From Syntrophobacteraceae bacterium (GTDB lineage: Bacteria; Desulfobacterota; Syntrophobacteria; Syntrophobacterales; Syntrophobacteraceae), in contig JARLHO010000112.1 in the NCBI GenBank assembly GCA_031292215.1, positions 1-64,000 of the forward strand: 64,000 bases of DNA. Direction: 5' to 3'. The notes under the pieces were generated by a model, which searched no databases, was not told the DNA's origin, and was given only the letters and a program-made list of their open reading frames with translations. The position numbers were made by a program, and so were the translations under genes. This document shows, one piece after another, positions 35,953 to 47,500 of this stretch; the first letter of the stretch is position 1, and each line of letters starts with the position of its first letter.

Positions 35953-36495
35953 CTAGCCGCGGCTACCCTCATTTCCCGTGAGTCGTTGTGTCTGCAACCG
36001 CTCCGTGCAAAGCTTAAGACACGCCAGACAATCCGAGGTCTGGATACCCAGTTGGCAGAAACGGCCGAATGCGTCGAACCAGTCATCTCCGGTGCGGGGG
36101 CAGATGCTAACGAATTCAAGAAAGCGCACCAGCCGTTCGGTAGCCGTAGGATCGATGGCATGTTCGATGCGGCAGGCGTTGGCTTCGGCGTCTTCGTCGC
36201 CGAGTTGCAGGGTGTTTGCAAAAAACTCTTTGAGCACTTTGTGACGGCGGATGACTTCTCGCGCAATTTCTCGTCCGGAGGTCGTAAGGGTGATAAAACT
36301 ATACGGGCTGTAGTTGATAAGGCTACGAGCGGCCAGAGCCTTAAGAGCACCGGTCACCGAGGCGCGCTGCACGCTCATCTGCTCGGCTATGTCCTTGGCC
36401 CTTGCAACTCGGTTGGACTGCTCGAGATGGAAGATGACTTCAAGGTAATCTTCCAGGCTGGCGGACAACCCCTCGGTGTTTTCGCCACAGTCCAT
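35953..36495 (-). CDS. DtxR/MntR family metal-dependent transcriptional regulator
   Basis: The 180-residue protein has an N-terminal winged helix (SASLEDYLEVIFHLEQ, AKDIAEQMSVQRASVTGALK) and a dimerisation/metal region with HKVLKEFFA and EANACRIEHAI. It represses in response to Fe(II) or Mn(II), generally controlling metal uptake. An unusual C-terminal tail has CLACLKLC, a possible extra metal site. The ATG at 36495 has GGAGAGG six bases upstream; another ATG at 36522 lacks it. No metal transporter lies next to it, so targets are unknown. Confidence 0.85.
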   Translation of the reverse strand: MDCGENTEGLSASLEDYLEVIFHLEQSNRVARAKDIAEQMSVQRASVTGALKALAARSLINYSPYSFITLTTSGREIAREVIRRHKVLKEFFANTLQLGDEDAEANACRIEHAIDPTATERLVRFLEFVSICPRTGDDWFDAFGRFCQLGIQTSDCLACLKLCTERLQTQRLTGNEGSRG

Positions 36496-37083
36496 TTTAT
36501 CCTCTCCGTTGTGTCCAGACATTTCAAAAATAACGACGACATCAGCCAGCTTACTTCATCTGTGCTCATTGAGTCAAGTAAATCGCACGGTTGCAGGCTG
36601 GATCCATGCGCGCCGGTTCTCGAAAATCCGCGAGTGGCAAGCCGCGCGCGGGATTTTCGCCGCGCCATTGTTTCTCGTTTCGCAGGCGCCATACCTGGCC
36701 AACCTGAAAGTTTGCAATAATACACCAAGAACCCTGCTAAGACGGATAAATTATGCGGCCAAAGCGGGAAACAGGCAGAAGAGAGGGGGGGGGACGAAAA
36801 GTTTTCTCACGCGAAGCCGCGAAGAGGTGAGGAAGTGAAGAAACCTTTTCATGGTTTCAGGGTGTGCCGGCGGGACATGGAGGAGGTTACTCCATCGAGT
36901 CGGGAAGGCGCAGGGGGCGCAGATCCCGCGCTTCTGTCCTTTGCCTCTACGTGGGCGGCCGGCTACGACACAGTCTCCAAGCCGCCCCCGCCTACCCGAC
37001 AAGTAGAACCGGGCCCACGAAAAGATTGCCGCCCTGCGGGCTTGCGACATCTTTTAAGCCGCGACTGTCGCAATTTGCACGCT
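36496..37083. other. Intergenic region without recognised gene
   Basis: The 588 bases between the DtxR-type regulator and the glycosyltransferase contain only short open frames without ribosome sites. A run of nine G lies near 36785. Nothing else was recognised. Confidence 0.35.
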
Positions 37084-38505
37084 TTACCGTGTGGACCCCA
37101 TCGCGACTGCTTGTTCCACGCCAACCTCGGAGGGCGAGCGGCTATTGTGGTCGGACGTCAACCCACGTGTCAACCACGCAGAGCGTGAAGCGCTCATGAG
37201 CGCCCAGAAGGAAATCCAGGAGAGGGCGAAAAGCTGGAAAAACGAATAGGGAATAGCCCAGCGCCACCCAAACCATGAGCGATAGCGCATATGGTAGACA
37301 GTCGCAGGGATTATCGAGCTGATCAGGCAGCCTACGGCCAGGATTCGCAGGGTGATAAAGGGGCGCATGAGCAGTTCGGCCACAAGACCCACCTTAAAGG
37401 CCTCGGTCACCGCGAGTTGAAGCAATTGCACGGCCGCAAGGAATCGAATCCATCCGGAGCCCCCGTCGCCTTTTCGAAACCGTTTCAGCATGAAAGTAGC
37501 CGTGACCAGGCTTTCGCGGACATTACTTCTGGCCCAGCGCAGCAACATTTTGCGCAGCCCTCCAAAAGTTGTCGGGAGCTTGGTCAGCACTATCGCATCT
37601 CTTTGGTAAACCACGCGGTAGCCGCTTTTAAGCACAAGGTTGGTCAAAGCCCTGTCTTCGCCTATCGTTGCCGGGGTCCCGAGGAAGGCCTGTTTAACCC
37701 AGCCCTTTAATTGGACTTTTATTACCGAGGCCCTGTAGGCCGAAAGAGCCCCGGGGGTGCAGAATACGCCCCCGTAAACGCTTTGGCCCGCTCGAATGAA
37801 GTCAAAACCGGCGGTAAAGAAAACTTCCATCATCTTGGGAATGGAACCTTCCGAGCGGTTTAGCACGCGAACATTGCCCGCAACAGCGCCCACCCTGGGG
37901 TTTACGGCAAAGGGGCTTGCCAGGTGCAAAAGCGTGTCGCTAGACACCTCGGAATCCGAGTCGATGGTGATCCACACGGCGCCGCGAGCATAGCGAAACC
38001 CGGCCATCAGGGCTTTACGCTTACCGCTGTTTTGGGGCTGGCGAACGAGTTGAAGCCGCGAGGAAAACTCCTTTCGCGCCTCCTCCATCCACTGCCAGGT
38101 ATCATCGGTTGAGCCGTCGTCTACGCAAATTACCTGCATCTTGTCCGCAGGATAGTTGCTGTTCATGATCGATCGCACAGCGGGAAGAACCTGACGGCCT
38201 TCGTTGTAGGCCGGAATCACGATGGTCACCACGGGGAGCTCATTTGCCGCAACCGGGGCGACCGGCTTATAGCGGTACGCCATCCAGATTCTCCAGACGA
38301 GCACGAAAAGGGCCAAAAGGCCCAGCAGCGAACCGGGCCTTACGCCGAGAAGGAGCGGATGGGGGTGTTTCAGGAGCCTTAGAAAGTGTACTTTGCCGGA
38401 TAACCTCGAACAGACAAGCGTTGCGGCTACGATCAGGTTGATAAGGAGAATCCAAAGATACAGGTGATCAATTTTATTTTTAAAGGAAAAAAATTTTCTT
38501 TTCAT
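37084..38505 (-). CDS. Membrane glycosyltransferase family 2 (polysaccharide synthase type)
   Basis: The 473-residue protein has N-terminal membrane helices (about 15-33 and 50-70), a GT2 catalytic domain and several C-terminal helices. Catalytic motifs are visible: TIVIPAYNEG, VDDGSTDDTW, IDSDSEVS, GEDRALT and an R-x2-x-RW-like LRKMLLRW; the Q of QxxRW is replaced. The fold is that of hyaluronan, chitin or poly-GlcNAc synthases, adding UDP- or GDP-sugars at the inner membrane and extruding the chain. The product is unknown. A conserved 40-base element shared with the Spy gene lies about 91-131 bases upstream. Confidence 0.87.
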   Translation of the reverse strand: MKRKFFSFKNKIDHLYLWILLINLIVAATLVCSRLSGKVHFLRLLKHPHPLLLGVRPGSLLGLLALFVLVWRIWMAYRYKPVAPVAANELPVVTIVIPAYNEGRQVLPAVRSIMNSNYPADKMQVICVDDGSTDDTWQWMEEARKEFSSRLQLVRQPQNSGKRKALMAGFRYARGAVWITIDSDSEVSSDTLLHLASPFAVNPRVGAVAGNVRVLNRSEGSIPKMMEVFFTAGFDFIRAGQSVYGGVFCTPGALSAYRASVIKVQLKGWVKQAFLGTPATIGEDRALTNLVLKSGYRVVYQRDAIVLTKLPTTFGGLRKMLLRWARSNVRESLVTATFMLKRFRKGDGGSGWIRFLAAVQLLQLAVTEAFKVGLVAELLMRPFITLRILAVGCLISSIIPATVYHMRYRSWFGWRWAIPYSFFQLFALSWISFWALMSASRSAWLTRGLTSDHNSRSPSEVGVEQAVAMGSTR

Positions 38506-38595
38506 GGATAACCTATCCTCGATGACGTTGGCACTTTGGCATGTGCGCCAAGATTATGAATCAACAACCTTTGATGATACAAGACCTTGGGGGCG

Positions 38596-38636
38596 AGTCG
38601 AGTTAAGTAATGTTATTACGCGTTAAGTTTTGTTAA
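38596..38636 (-). promoter_or_regulatory. Shared element upstream of the glycosyltransferase gene
   Basis: A 41-base segment beginning AGTCGAGTTAAG and ending AAGTTTTGTTAA matches, at about 32 of 40 positions, the segment at 39811-39850 upstream of the Spy-like gene. Both lie 55-130 bases before a minus-strand start. They could be binding sites for the same regulator, possibly CpxR-like, since GTAAA-type boxes occur. This is inference. Confidence 0.55.
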
Positions 38637-38736
38637 GAAGCGCTTGGCCGCAAGAGAAAAACGACTCCAATTTTTTCCGGGGGAGGGGGCAAATACGCCC
38701 ACTTACCCCTTAGCGGAGACTCCCGGGCTTGGCCCG

Positions 38737-38775
38737 ATCGCCCTCCTTTTTTGCAAAGGGGGGTCGGGGGGATTT
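38737..38775 (-). repeat. Inverted copy of the C/G-rich repeat core
   Basis: Read on the minus strand, this carries the core AAATCCCCCCGACCCCCCTT with TTGCAAAAAAGGAGGG, matching the MITE-like repeat with a few changes. The adjacent 38778-38797 is identical in inverted orientation to 13851-13870. Confidence 0.55.
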
Positions 38776-38997
38776 CAAGTCTGTTCGTACAGCACGGAGT
38801 AAGCTCCGTCCCTGTTCTTAAGGATATCGAGGTCGAAAAACCTGAGTAATGAACAACCCAAAATCTTTTACTCTGCCGATAGAAAACCCGATCATTGAGT
38901 CGTTTTCGCCTAGCTGAATCGTCCCTCGTTTTTGACCGGATCCTTACCCCCCGAACTGAAGTGTATCGGACAGTTGTTTCGTTTTTTCCGGCGCCGG

Positions 38998-39113
38998 CAG
39001 AGTAAATCCCCCCAACCCCCCTTTGCAAAAAAAGGGGGGCGATCGAGCCTGGAGCCCCTCCAGGCGCGAGTCATTGCAAAAGGAGATAGGTGGGCGCATG
39101 TGTGGGTAATTGT
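38998..39113. mobile_element. Partial MITE-like element with right inverted end
   Basis: The C/G-rich core is followed by AGGTGGGCGCATGTGTGGG and TAATTGT, the same right end as the element at 12834-13046. The left end has been lost or replaced. A further fragment TTTGAAAAAAAGGGGGGCG follows at about 39117. Confidence 0.55.
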
Positions 39114-39246
39114 AAGTTTGAAAAAAAGGGGGGCGATAAGAGCCTGCCGAAGACCATTGTTTAGGAGCGCAGGCGCCCGATTGCGCTCGAAGGGGGAGCA
39201 TGCGGGAAAAACCGGGATGGTAATTCCTTGCATGCTCCCACACTGT

Positions 39247-39756
39247 TTAGTGCTTCTTTTGATGTTCCATTTCGTGGCGAGATTTCCATTGCTCGTGCAT
39301 TTTGTCGAGTTTAGCGCGCTGCTCGGGGGTAAGGACCGCGTACATCCTGGCATGCATGCGCGCTACGTCAACGATGATGTCGGATAGGACGGCTGCCTGT
39401 CCCTTAGCAATCTCTTTGGCCTTGGCCTCGTCGAATTTGCCGCTCTTTACAAGGGCTACGAGCTGCTCGCGGGCGGTCTTAAGCGATTGGAAAAGCGGCT
39501 TCATCTTTGCCCGCTCCTCGAGTTTTATGGAAAACATCTCTTTTTTCTGATTGTCGGTCAAATCGAGCATTTTCCAAAAGTGGTGATGATGTCTCCAGTG
39601 ACCCCCGTGATGCCGGCAAAAACAGCCTTCTCCGGCAATGGCCTGAGCTCCGACTCCTTCGGCGCTCCGGGCGATCGAGTTAAAGAAGATAGATGATCCG
39701 CTCATCCATACTGTCGCCACCAAAGCGATGCAGAACCCGATAAAGATTTTCTTCAT
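39247..39756 (-). CDS. Spy/CpxP family periplasmic protein
   Basis: The 169-residue protein has a signal peptide (MKKIFIGFCIALVATVWM) and a His-rich segment HHGGHWRHHHHFW that could bind metals. Two LTxxQ-like motifs follow: LDLTDNQKKEMF and VLTPEQRAKLDK. Spy/CpxP proteins are helical periplasmic chaperones or envelope-stress adaptors, often under CpxR or metal control. A good site, AAGGAG, precedes the ATG. A conserved 40-base element upstream is shared with the glycosyltransferase promoter. Confidence 0.82.
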   Translation of the reverse strand: MKKIFIGFCIALVATVWMSGSSIFFNSIARSAEGVGAQAIAGEGCFCRHHGGHWRHHHHFWKMLDLTDNQKKEMFSIKLEERAKMKPLFQSLKTAREQLVALVKSGKFDEAKAKEIAKGQAAVLSDIIVDVARMHARMYAVLTPEQRAKLDKMHEQWKSRHEMEHQKKH

Positions 39757-39810
39757 TTTTTCTCTCCTTCAAGTTGTGTGGTGTCCTAAATTACAGAGCC
39801 GGGGCTTCGC

Positions 39811-39850
39811 AGTCGAGTTAACTATCGTTAATACAGGTAAAGTTTTGTAA
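39811..39850 (-). promoter_or_regulatory. Shared element upstream of the Spy-like gene
   Basis: The 40-base segment starting AGTCGAGTTAAC and ending AAAGTTTTGTAA matches the element at 38596-38636. Downstream of it GGTAAAGTTTTGTAAT and GGTAAAGGTAAA show GTAAA-type repeats like CpxR boxes (GTAAA-N5-GTAAA). A CpxR-like regulator is plausible for a Spy-type gene; no such regulator is visible here. Confidence 0.5.
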
Positions 39851-40099
39851 TTGGGTTCTTGAGGTCGGGGAAGGTAAAGGTAAAATTAACAAATTTTCAC
39901 AAAAGTTTATTTGCCCGTGCGGCGGGTGGGGGCTAGGATGCGCCTGCCGACCTGGTTGCGAGGACCTATGGATTTGAGGCCGTGTGGCTGAGAAAACTTA
40001 TGAGCTGACCACACTTTTAAATTGGCCGGGTAAAGGCTCAGCCGGGTGAGGAGATCTCCTGGCCGATCCCGATTTCGTTATTTCTACAAGGGCGATCAG

Positions 40100-41305
40100 A
40101 TGACTTTTTCACCGCAAGTCGAAGAAAAAAAGGTCCCGAGGCAAAAAGCTGACCTTGCAAGGCGGGGCGTCCGGGTAGTTGCGGCTCTTTTGGCGGGGAT
40201 TCTACTTTTTGCCGCAGACTGGGTATTTTTGGGAATAACAGCCGCAGGGCAGCGTCCGCACCCGGCGATGAGCGTTCCCGTTATCGCAGTTGCGGCAAAA
40301 AAAGGGGATATCCCGGTATACGTTACGGGTCTTGGTACGGTCACGGCCCTTTACACGGCCACTGTGCTCACCCAGGTTAACGGCCAGGTCGTAAAAGTTC
40401 CCTTTAAAGAGGGCGATATCGTGAGGAAGGGGGCGCTGCTTGCGCAGATCGACCCGGCGGCCTACGAGGCGACGCTTCTCCAGGCGCAGGGACAGCTTGC
40501 AAGAGACAAGGCCTTGCTGGCACAGGCCAAAACCAACTTTACGCGCTACGATATCCTTGTTAAACAAAATTCCATATCCCGGCAGCAGCGAGACGATCAG
40601 CTCTTCCTGGTGCATCAGTATGAGGGGACGGTCAAACTCGATGAGGGATTGGTCAAAAGCGCCGCGATAAACCTGGGTTATACTCGCATTACCGCCCCGT
40701 TTACGGGGCGAATCGGCCTGCGGTTCGTAGATCCTGGAAACATTGTCCATACAACGGATACCAACGGGATTGCGGTGATCACGCAGGACCGGCCCATTAC
40801 GGTCATCTTCCCCGTTGCCGAAGAGAACCTGCCGGCCATCATGAAAAAGCTAAACGCCGGGGAAAGCCTCGCAGTCGAAGCTCTCGATCGGGCTCAAAAC
40901 CGGTTGATCGCAACGGGGCGTCTTCTTACCGCCGACAATCAGATCGACACGACAACGGGTACTGTCCGGCTAAAAGCGATTTTCAAAAACGGGGACAACA
41001 CCCTTTTCCCCAATCAGTTCGTAAACGCCAGGGTGCTGATGGAAACCCTGCGGGGTGTTACGGTTGTCCCCTCGGCGGCGGTACAGCGAAGCCCTGAGGG
41101 AACGTTTGTCTATGTCGTTAATAAGGACGAAACGGTTTCGGTTCGCAAGGTGACGCTTGGTCCCTCCCAAAAGGACACGCAGTCGATCGAAAAGGGGCTT
41201 TCTCCCGGCGAATCGGTGGTGGTCGAGGGTGCTGAAAAGCTACGGGAGGGGAGCAAAGTGAGGGTGCAAACTCCGGGCGCCAAAAATTCCGGAAAGAAGA
41301 GCTGA
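40100..41305 (+). CDS. mdtA: RND efflux periplasmic adaptor (MdtA-like)
   Basis: The 401-residue adaptor has one N-terminal membrane anchor ([19 protein letters not shown]). The lipoyl/barrel-sandwich region ([22 protein letters not shown]), alpha-hairpin ([17 protein letters not shown]), beta-barrel ([14 protein letters not shown]) and membrane-proximal domain follow. It bridges the two RND permeases and the outer-membrane factor encoded downstream. The ATG at 40100 is preferred; a GTG at 40046 would add 18 residues without a ribosome site. Substrates are unknown. Confidence 0.88.
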   Translation: MTFSPQVEEKKVPRQKADLARRGVRVVAALLAGILLFAADWVFLGITAAGQRPHPAMSVPVIAVAAKKGDIPVYVTGLGTVTALYTATVLTQVNGQVVKVPFKEGDIVRKGALLAQIDPAAYEATLLQAQGQLARDKALLAQAKTNFTRYDILVKQNSISRQQRDDQLFLVHQYEGTVKLDEGLVKSAAINLGYTRITAPFTGRIGLRFVDPGNIVHTTDTNGIAVITQDRPITVIFPVAEENLPAIMKKLNAGESLAVEALDRAQNRLIATGRLLTADNQIDTTTGTVRLKAIFKNGDNTLFPNQFVNARVLMETLRGVTVVPSAAVQRSPEGTFVYVVNKDETVSVRKVTLGPSQKDTQSIEKGLSPGESVVVEGAEKLREGSKVRVQTPGAKNSGKKS

Positions 41306-41306
41306 G

Positions 41307-44300
41307 ATGAACCCCTCGCGCATCTTCATCCTACGGCCGGTTGCAACCACTCTTCTTATGGTTGCCATTTTACTGGCGGGAGCTGTGGCCTATTATCAGT
41401 TGCCCGTATCCGCGCTGCCGCAGGTGGACTATCCCACCATCCAGGTATTGACATTTTTCCCCGGGGCCAGTCCCGATGTCATGGCTTCAACTGTCACAGC
41501 GCCCCTGGAGCGCCAGTTCGGTCAAATGCCGGGCCTAAAGCAGATGATCTCCAACAGTTCGAGCACCAGTTCGGTGATTATACTCCAGTTTAGCCTTGAC
41601 CTGGGGCTGGACGTCGCCGAGCAGGAGGTGCAGGCAGCGATCAACGCATCCTCTACTTTTTTGCCCTCAAACCTTCCCAACCCGCCGGTCTACAGCAAGG
41701 TCAACCCGGCAGATGCCCCGATTCTAACGCTTGCGCTAACCTCCAAGACTCTTGCCTTGCCAAAGATCGAGGATTTAGCCGACACAAGGCTTGCCCAGAA
41801 AATCTCCCAGTTGCCGGGAGTTGGGCTCGTCAGCATAAGCGGCGGTCAAAGACCGGCCATCCGCATAGGGGTAAATCCGGTAGCCCTGTCCGCCTACGGG
41901 CTTAGCCTCGAAGACGTTCGCGAGGCTATAGCGGCTGCCAATGTCGATCTGGCGAAAGGCTCCTTTGACGGGCCGCACCAGTCTTCGCTAATAGGCGCAG
42001 ACGATCAGCTTCTTCGCGCCGAGGACTACCGGCCCATGGTTGTTGCCTATCGCAACAACTCGCCCGTGGTTTTGTCCGATGTGGCAAGTGTTGCCGACGG
42101 GGCTGAAAATGTGGACCAGGCTGCCTGGATGAACACCACCCCGGCGGTGATAGTAAATATACAGAGGCAGCCGGGGGCCAATGTCATCCAGGTCGTAGAC
42201 CGGATAAAACGGCTTTTGCCCTCGCTCCGGACCACTTTGCCGGCGGGCGTCGATGTTACGATATTGACCGATCGCACCACGACGATCCGCGGATCGGTCC
42301 AAGACGTTGAGTTCGAACTCCTGCTGGCCGTGGCCCTGGTCATCATGGTGATCTTTTTATTTCTCCGAAACCTTTCGGCCACGATCATTCCGGGGGTCGC
42401 GGTTCCGCTCTCGCTTGTCGGCACATTCGGCGTCATGTATCTCCTGGGGTTTAGCTTAAACAACCTATCCCTTATGGCCCTCACCATATCCACGGGCTTT
42501 GTCGTAGATGATGCGATCGTCATGATAGAAAACGTCTCGCGCTTTCTCGAGCAGGGGTACTCACCCGTTGAGGCGGCGCTAAAAGGGTCCGCCCAGATCG
42601 CCTTTACGATCATGTCCCTTACCATCTCGCTAATAGCGGTACTCATTCCGCTGCTTTTCATGGGAGATGTGGTGGGAAGGCTTTTCCGAGAGTTTGCGGT
42701 CACTCTCGGCGTTACGATCCTGATTTCGGCTGTGGTCTCGCTAACGTTAACGCCCATGATGTGCGCGAAGCTTCTGCATCACACGCCCGAGGAAGAACAG
42801 ACCAAATTCTACCGGAAATCCCAGGCGGCATGGGATAATCTCATCAGCTTCTACGGGAAAACGCTTCGCTGGGTGCTCGACCGACAGACGGCCACCCTGA
42901 TTGTGGCGGCGGCAACGCTTGTGTTGACGGTTTTTCTCTACATCATCGTGCCCAAAGGTTTTTTCCCGGTGCAGGATACCGGAGTAATTCTTGGCATCTC
43001 GGAGGCGCCCCAGTCGATATCTTTTCCGGCGATGGCCCAAAAGGAGCAGGAGCTTGCCGGGATAATCCTAAAGGACCCGGCGGTCCAAAGCCTTTCCACA
43101 TTTATCGGAATAGACGGAACCAACATCACCCTGAATTCGGGCAGAATGCTGATAAACCTCAAACCTCTAAATGTGCGCCAGATGAGTGCAAGCGCGGTTA
43201 TTCGGCGTCTCCAAGGCGAGCTCGCGCAACTCCACGGCATCACGCTCTATATGCAGCCGGTACAGGATCTGACTGTCGAAGACCATGTGAGCCGCACGGA
43301 GTTTCAGTACACACTAGAAGATCCCAATATCAAAGAGTTAAATGTATGGGTCCCCAAATTTGTCGATGCCTTGAGTAAATCACCCGTGCTAAGTGATGTT
43401 AGCAGCGATCAGCAGGACCAGGGGGTGGTGGCGAACCTTGCCATCGACCGCAGCAATGCATCGCGCTACGGCATCACTCCGCAGTTACTAGATAATATCC
43501 TCTACGACGCTTTCGGCCAGCGGCAGGTATCGACAATTTTCACCCAGTTAAACCAGTACCGGGTTATCCTCGAGGTACAGGGGGCGTTTAAATTAACCCC
43601 GGGGGATCTTAAAAATATTTACATCCCCACGCAGACGATTGCGAACACGGCTAGCGCCACCACACCCATTTCGGCTGTCCCTTCCGCTCCGCGGCCGGTA
43701 GCGGCCGTAGCATCGACAACCGCGCCGGTGACGTCGGGATCGGCATCGGCGGGCTCCTCGCCCCACGCCGTAACGACCAACACCACCACCGGCGGAGTGG
43801 TAACGTCGGGCCCGGAGGGGCAGGTCCCCCTTAGCGCAATCGCGCGGTTGTCCATGGGTACCGCGCCGCTTCTTATCGCCCACCTGGGACAGTTTCCGGC
43901 GGCGACTATTTCTTTTAACCTGGCCCGGGGGGCATCGCTTGGGGAGGCGACAGACGCCATCGAGGCCACCGAGGCCAAGCTGGGGCTGCCCAAAAGCATT
44001 CAGACAAGCTTTCAGGGAACGGCCCAGGCATTCCGGGCGGCCCTGGCAAATGAGCCGATTCTTTTACTGGCGGCCCTCATAACGGTCTATATCGTTCTTG
44101 GCGTTTTGTACGAAAGCTACATTCACCCGATCACCATTTTGTCCACGCTGCCCTCGGCGGGCATAGGGGCAATTCTTGCGCTTTTCCTGTTTCGTTCGGA
44201 ATTTAGCGTCATCGCGCTGATCGGCCTCATCCTGCTGATCGGGATCGTTAAGAAAAACGGCATCATGATCGTGGACTTCGCGCTGGAGGCCGAGCGAAAA

Positions 44301-44597
44301 GAGGGCAAGGCGCCGGTGGAAGCCATCTATGAGGCGAGTTTACTAAGGTTTCGGCCCATCATGATGACCACGATGGCGGCCATTTTGGGCGCGCTTCCCC
44401 TGGCCATGGGGAGCGGTCTTGGGTCAGAGCTGCGCCGGCCTCTTGGGATCTCCATAGTGGGAGGGTTAATAATCAGCCAGCTCCTCACCCTGTACACGAC
44501 TCCCGTCATTTACCTGTGGTTCGATCGTTTGGCGAGAAGGTTTGAAAGGACTCAGTCCCAAAACGGCGAGGGCGGCTCCGGGGCTGGGCCGGCATGA
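41307..44597 (+). CDS. mdtB: RND efflux inner-membrane permease (MdtB/MuxB-like)
   Basis: The 1096-residue pump has the RND architecture: [20 protein letters not shown], two large porter loops and 12 helices. The proton-relay Asp pair lies in [14 protein letters not shown]. Relative to the next permease it carries an extra insertion of about 55 Ala/Thr/Ser/Pro-rich residues (about 778-838) in the second porter loop ([20 protein letters not shown]). It probably forms a heterotrimeric pump with the following permease, as MdtB/MdtC do. It starts one base after the adaptor stop and overlaps the next gene by ATGA. Confidence 0.92.
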   Translation: MNPSRIFILRPVATTLLMVAILLAGAVAYYQLPVSALPQVDYPTIQVLTFFPGASPDVMASTVTAPLERQFGQMPGLKQMISNSSSTSSVIILQFSLDLGLDVAEQEVQAAINASSTFLPSNLPNPPVYSKVNPADAPILTLALTSKTLALPKIEDLADTRLAQKISQLPGVGLVSISGGQRPAIRIGVNPVALSAYGLSLEDVREAIAAANVDLAKGSFDGPHQSSLIGADDQLLRAEDYRPMVVAYRNNSPVVLSDVASVADGAENVDQAAWMNTTPAVIVNIQRQPGANVIQVVDRIKRLLPSLRTTLPAGVDVTILTDRTTTIRGSVQDVEFELLLAVALVIMVIFLFLRNLSATIIPGVAVPLSLVGTFGVMYLLGFSLNNLSLMALTISTGFVVDDAIVMIENVSRFLEQGYSPVEAALKGSAQIAFTIMSLTISLIAVLIPLLFMGDVVGRLFREFAVTLGVTILISAVVSLTLTPMMCAKLLHHTPEEEQTKFYRKSQAAWDNLISFYGKTLRWVLDRQTATLIVAAATLVLTVFLYIIVPKGFFPVQDTGVILGISEAPQSISFPAMAQKEQELAGIILKDPAVQSLSTFIGIDGTNITLNSGRMLINLKPLNVRQMSASAVIRRLQGELAQLHGITLYMQPVQDLTVEDHVSRTEFQYTLEDPNIKELNVWVPKFVDALSKSPVLSDVSSDQQDQGVVANLAIDRSNASRYGITPQLLDNILYDAFGQRQVSTIFTQLNQYRVILEVQGAFKLTPGDLKNIYIPTQTIANTASATTPISAVPSAPRPVAAVASTTAPVTSGSASAGSSPHAVTTNTTTGGVVTSGPEGQVPLSAIARLSMGTAPLLIAHLGQFPAATISFNLARGASLGEATDAIEATEAKLGLPKSIQTSFQGTAQAFRAALANEPILLLAALITVYIVLGVLYESYIHPITILSTLPSAGIGAILALFLFRSEFSVIALIGLILLIGIVKKNGIMIVDFALEAERKEGKAPVEAIYEASLLRFRPIMMTTMAAILGALPLAMGSGLGSELRRPLGISIVGGLIISQLLTLYTTPVIYLWFDRLARRFERTQSQNGEGGSGAGPA

Positions 44598-47500
44598 ACC
44601 TTTCCGAGATATTCATAAAACGTCCTGTAGCTTCGACCTTACTTACGGTAGGAATGACGCTGGCCGGGGTCGTAGCTTTTTATCTGCTCCCGGTAGCGCC
44701 GCTTCCGCAGATCGATTTTCCAACGATAAGCGTGCAGGCGGGCCTTCCCGGCGCGGACCCCGAGACCATGGCCACATCGGTTGCCGCGCCTCTTGAGCGG
44801 CAGCTAGGCCATATTGCCGGGGTAACCGAGATGACTTCCACCAGCACCCTCGGGGGAACCTCGATCGTCCTGCAATTCGAGCTGGACAGAAACATCGACG
44901 GGGCGGCGCGCGATGTGCAAGCGGCGATAAACGCGGCCAGGAGCAATCTGCCGTCCAATCTGCCAAGCAATCCGACCTACCGCAAGGTTAACCCGGCCGA
45001 TGCGCCGATCCTGATTATTGCCCTTACATCGAGTCTCGTCAGTAAGTCCCAGATGTACGATACGGCCTCGACGGTCCTTGCGCAAAAGCTCGCGCAGGTA
45101 AGAGGCGTGGGCCAGGTTTTTGCGGGCGGAGGCGCTTTGCCCGCTGTGCGGGTGGAGCTTTCTCCGGGAGCGGTTAGTAAATATGGACTGGGTCTAAATG
45201 ATGTGGCCTCGGCAATACAACTCCAAAGCGTTTTCCAGCCGGAGGGCCAATTCGAAAACGGGTCGCAGATCGTGCAAATCGTTGCCGACGATCAACTCCA
45301 CACAGCCGCGCAATACCGGCGGGTGATAATAAAATATCAAAACGGGGCCCCGGTCCGTCTCTGCGATCTGGGGTCGGTGGAGGATTCCGTCCAGGATTTG
45401 CGAACCGGGGGCGGGGTAAACGGCAAGCCTGCGATAATGCTTATCGTATTCCGCTCGCCGGGGGCAAACATCATCAATACGGTTGGCCGGGTACGGGCGC
45501 TGCTTCCGCAACTATCGGCCCTTGTGCCCAAAAGCGTAGAGCTATCTGTAGTTCTGGATCGCAGCCCGCCCATTAAAGGGTCTTTGCAGCATGTCGAGCA
45601 CACCCTCGTTATTTCCGGCATACTGGTCGTTTTGGTCGTATTCGCTTTTTTGCGCAACGTGCGGGGCACGATCATTCCCGCCGTCGCCGTTCCGGTATCG
45701 CTCATAAGCAGCTTCGGGGTCATGTATTTATTTGGCTACAGCCTCGATAATCTTTCCCTCATGGCGCTCACCATCGCGACCGGTTTTGTGGTGGACGACG
45801 CTATAGTTGTGCTCGAAAACATCACCCGCTACATCGAACAGGGGTTGTCTCCGATGGAGGCAGCACTTGTCGGGGCACGCGAGATTGCCTTTACGGTTTT
45901 GTCGATGAGCGTCTCGCTTGTCGCGGTGTTTATCCCGATCCTGCTTATGGGCGGCATGGTCGGCCGACTTTTCCGAGAATTCGCGGTGACCCTTTCGGCG
46001 GCAATTGTCATCTCGCTGGTGATTTCGCTCACAACCACTCCGATGATGTGCGCGGCGATCCTTCGGAAGGAAAAACCGGGGGGGCACGGATATCTCTACA
46101 GGGCTTCGGAGTGGGTTTACGAACGTTTGCGAATGGGCTACGAGGTAAGTCTTGGCTGGGCGATTCGCCATTCGTTTATCATGCTCTTTATTACTGTTTT
46201 GACCCTTGCGGTAAACGTCGTGTTGTTTTCCCACATACCGAAAGGATTTTTCCCGGATCAGGACACCGGGCGAATCGCCGGGCGGATGCAGGCGTCGCAG
46301 GATATCTCTTTTCAGAGTATGAATAAAAAACTCACCAAGGTTATGAACATCATACGGAAAGACCCGGACGTCACCTATGTGACGGGTTTTACCGGCGGGG
46401 GCGGGATTGGGGCCAGCACGACGAATTCCGCTCGCATGTTCATCTCGCTAAAGCCCTTTGCCGAGAGGAAGGCCACGGCGATGGAGATCATCGGGCGACT
46501 GCGGAAAAAACTGGCCACGGTGGCAGGCGCCCCCACCTTTTTGCAACCGGTCCAGGACCTGCGGGTGGGCGGACATATAAGCAATGCCGAATATCAATAC
46601 ACTCTTCGGGACGAAAACCTGGCGGAGTTAAATAATTGGGCGCCCCGCATAATGGCCATGGCCGCTAAACTGCCCGAACTACGGGATGTGAGCAGCGATC
46701 AGCAAAACATGGGGCGCCAGACCTACCTTGCAATCGACCGTACGACCGCTTCCCGGCTGGGCATATCCACAAGGCTAATAGATAATACCCTCTACTCGGC
46801 TTTCGGCCAGTCGGAGGTGGGCATCAACTACACGCCGCTTAACCAGTATTACGTGGTGATGGAGTTGGCGCCACCATTTCTTGAGCGGCCCGAGACCCTG
46901 AAAGACGTCTATGTCCACTCCTCTACCGGAGCGGAGGTCCCTCTTAGCGCCTTTGCCCGCTACATACCGCGCGCCACCTCTCTTGAGGTGGACCATGCGA
47001 GTCAGTTCCCCTCGGTTACCATTTCCTTTAACCTCGCCCCGGGTGTGGCCCTGGGGGATGCGGTAAACGCTATCCAGGCCGCAACCGATAAGATGAGAAT
47101 ACCCGAAACCGTCCATGGGAGTTTTCTCGGCACTGCCCAGGCGTTCCAGGCCTCTTTGGCAAACGAGCCGATTTTGATCCTCGCGGCTTTGGTTTCGGTA
47201 TATATAGTTCTTGGAATCCTTTACGAATCCTACGTCCACCCGATCACGATCCTTTCGACGCTCCCCTCGGCCGGCGTGGGCGCCCTTGTGGCCCTGCTGA
47301 TCTGCCGAGAGGATCTCAGCCTCATAGCGGTCGTTGGAATTATCCTGCTGATCGGTCTGGTCAAAAAGAACGGTATAATGATTGTCGACTTCGCCCTGGA
47401 ATCGGAGCGAAAGTATGGTAAAAGCCCTTCCGAGGCCATTTATGAGGCATCTTTGCTGAGGTTTCGCCCGATTATGATGACGACGATGGCCGCACTTCTC

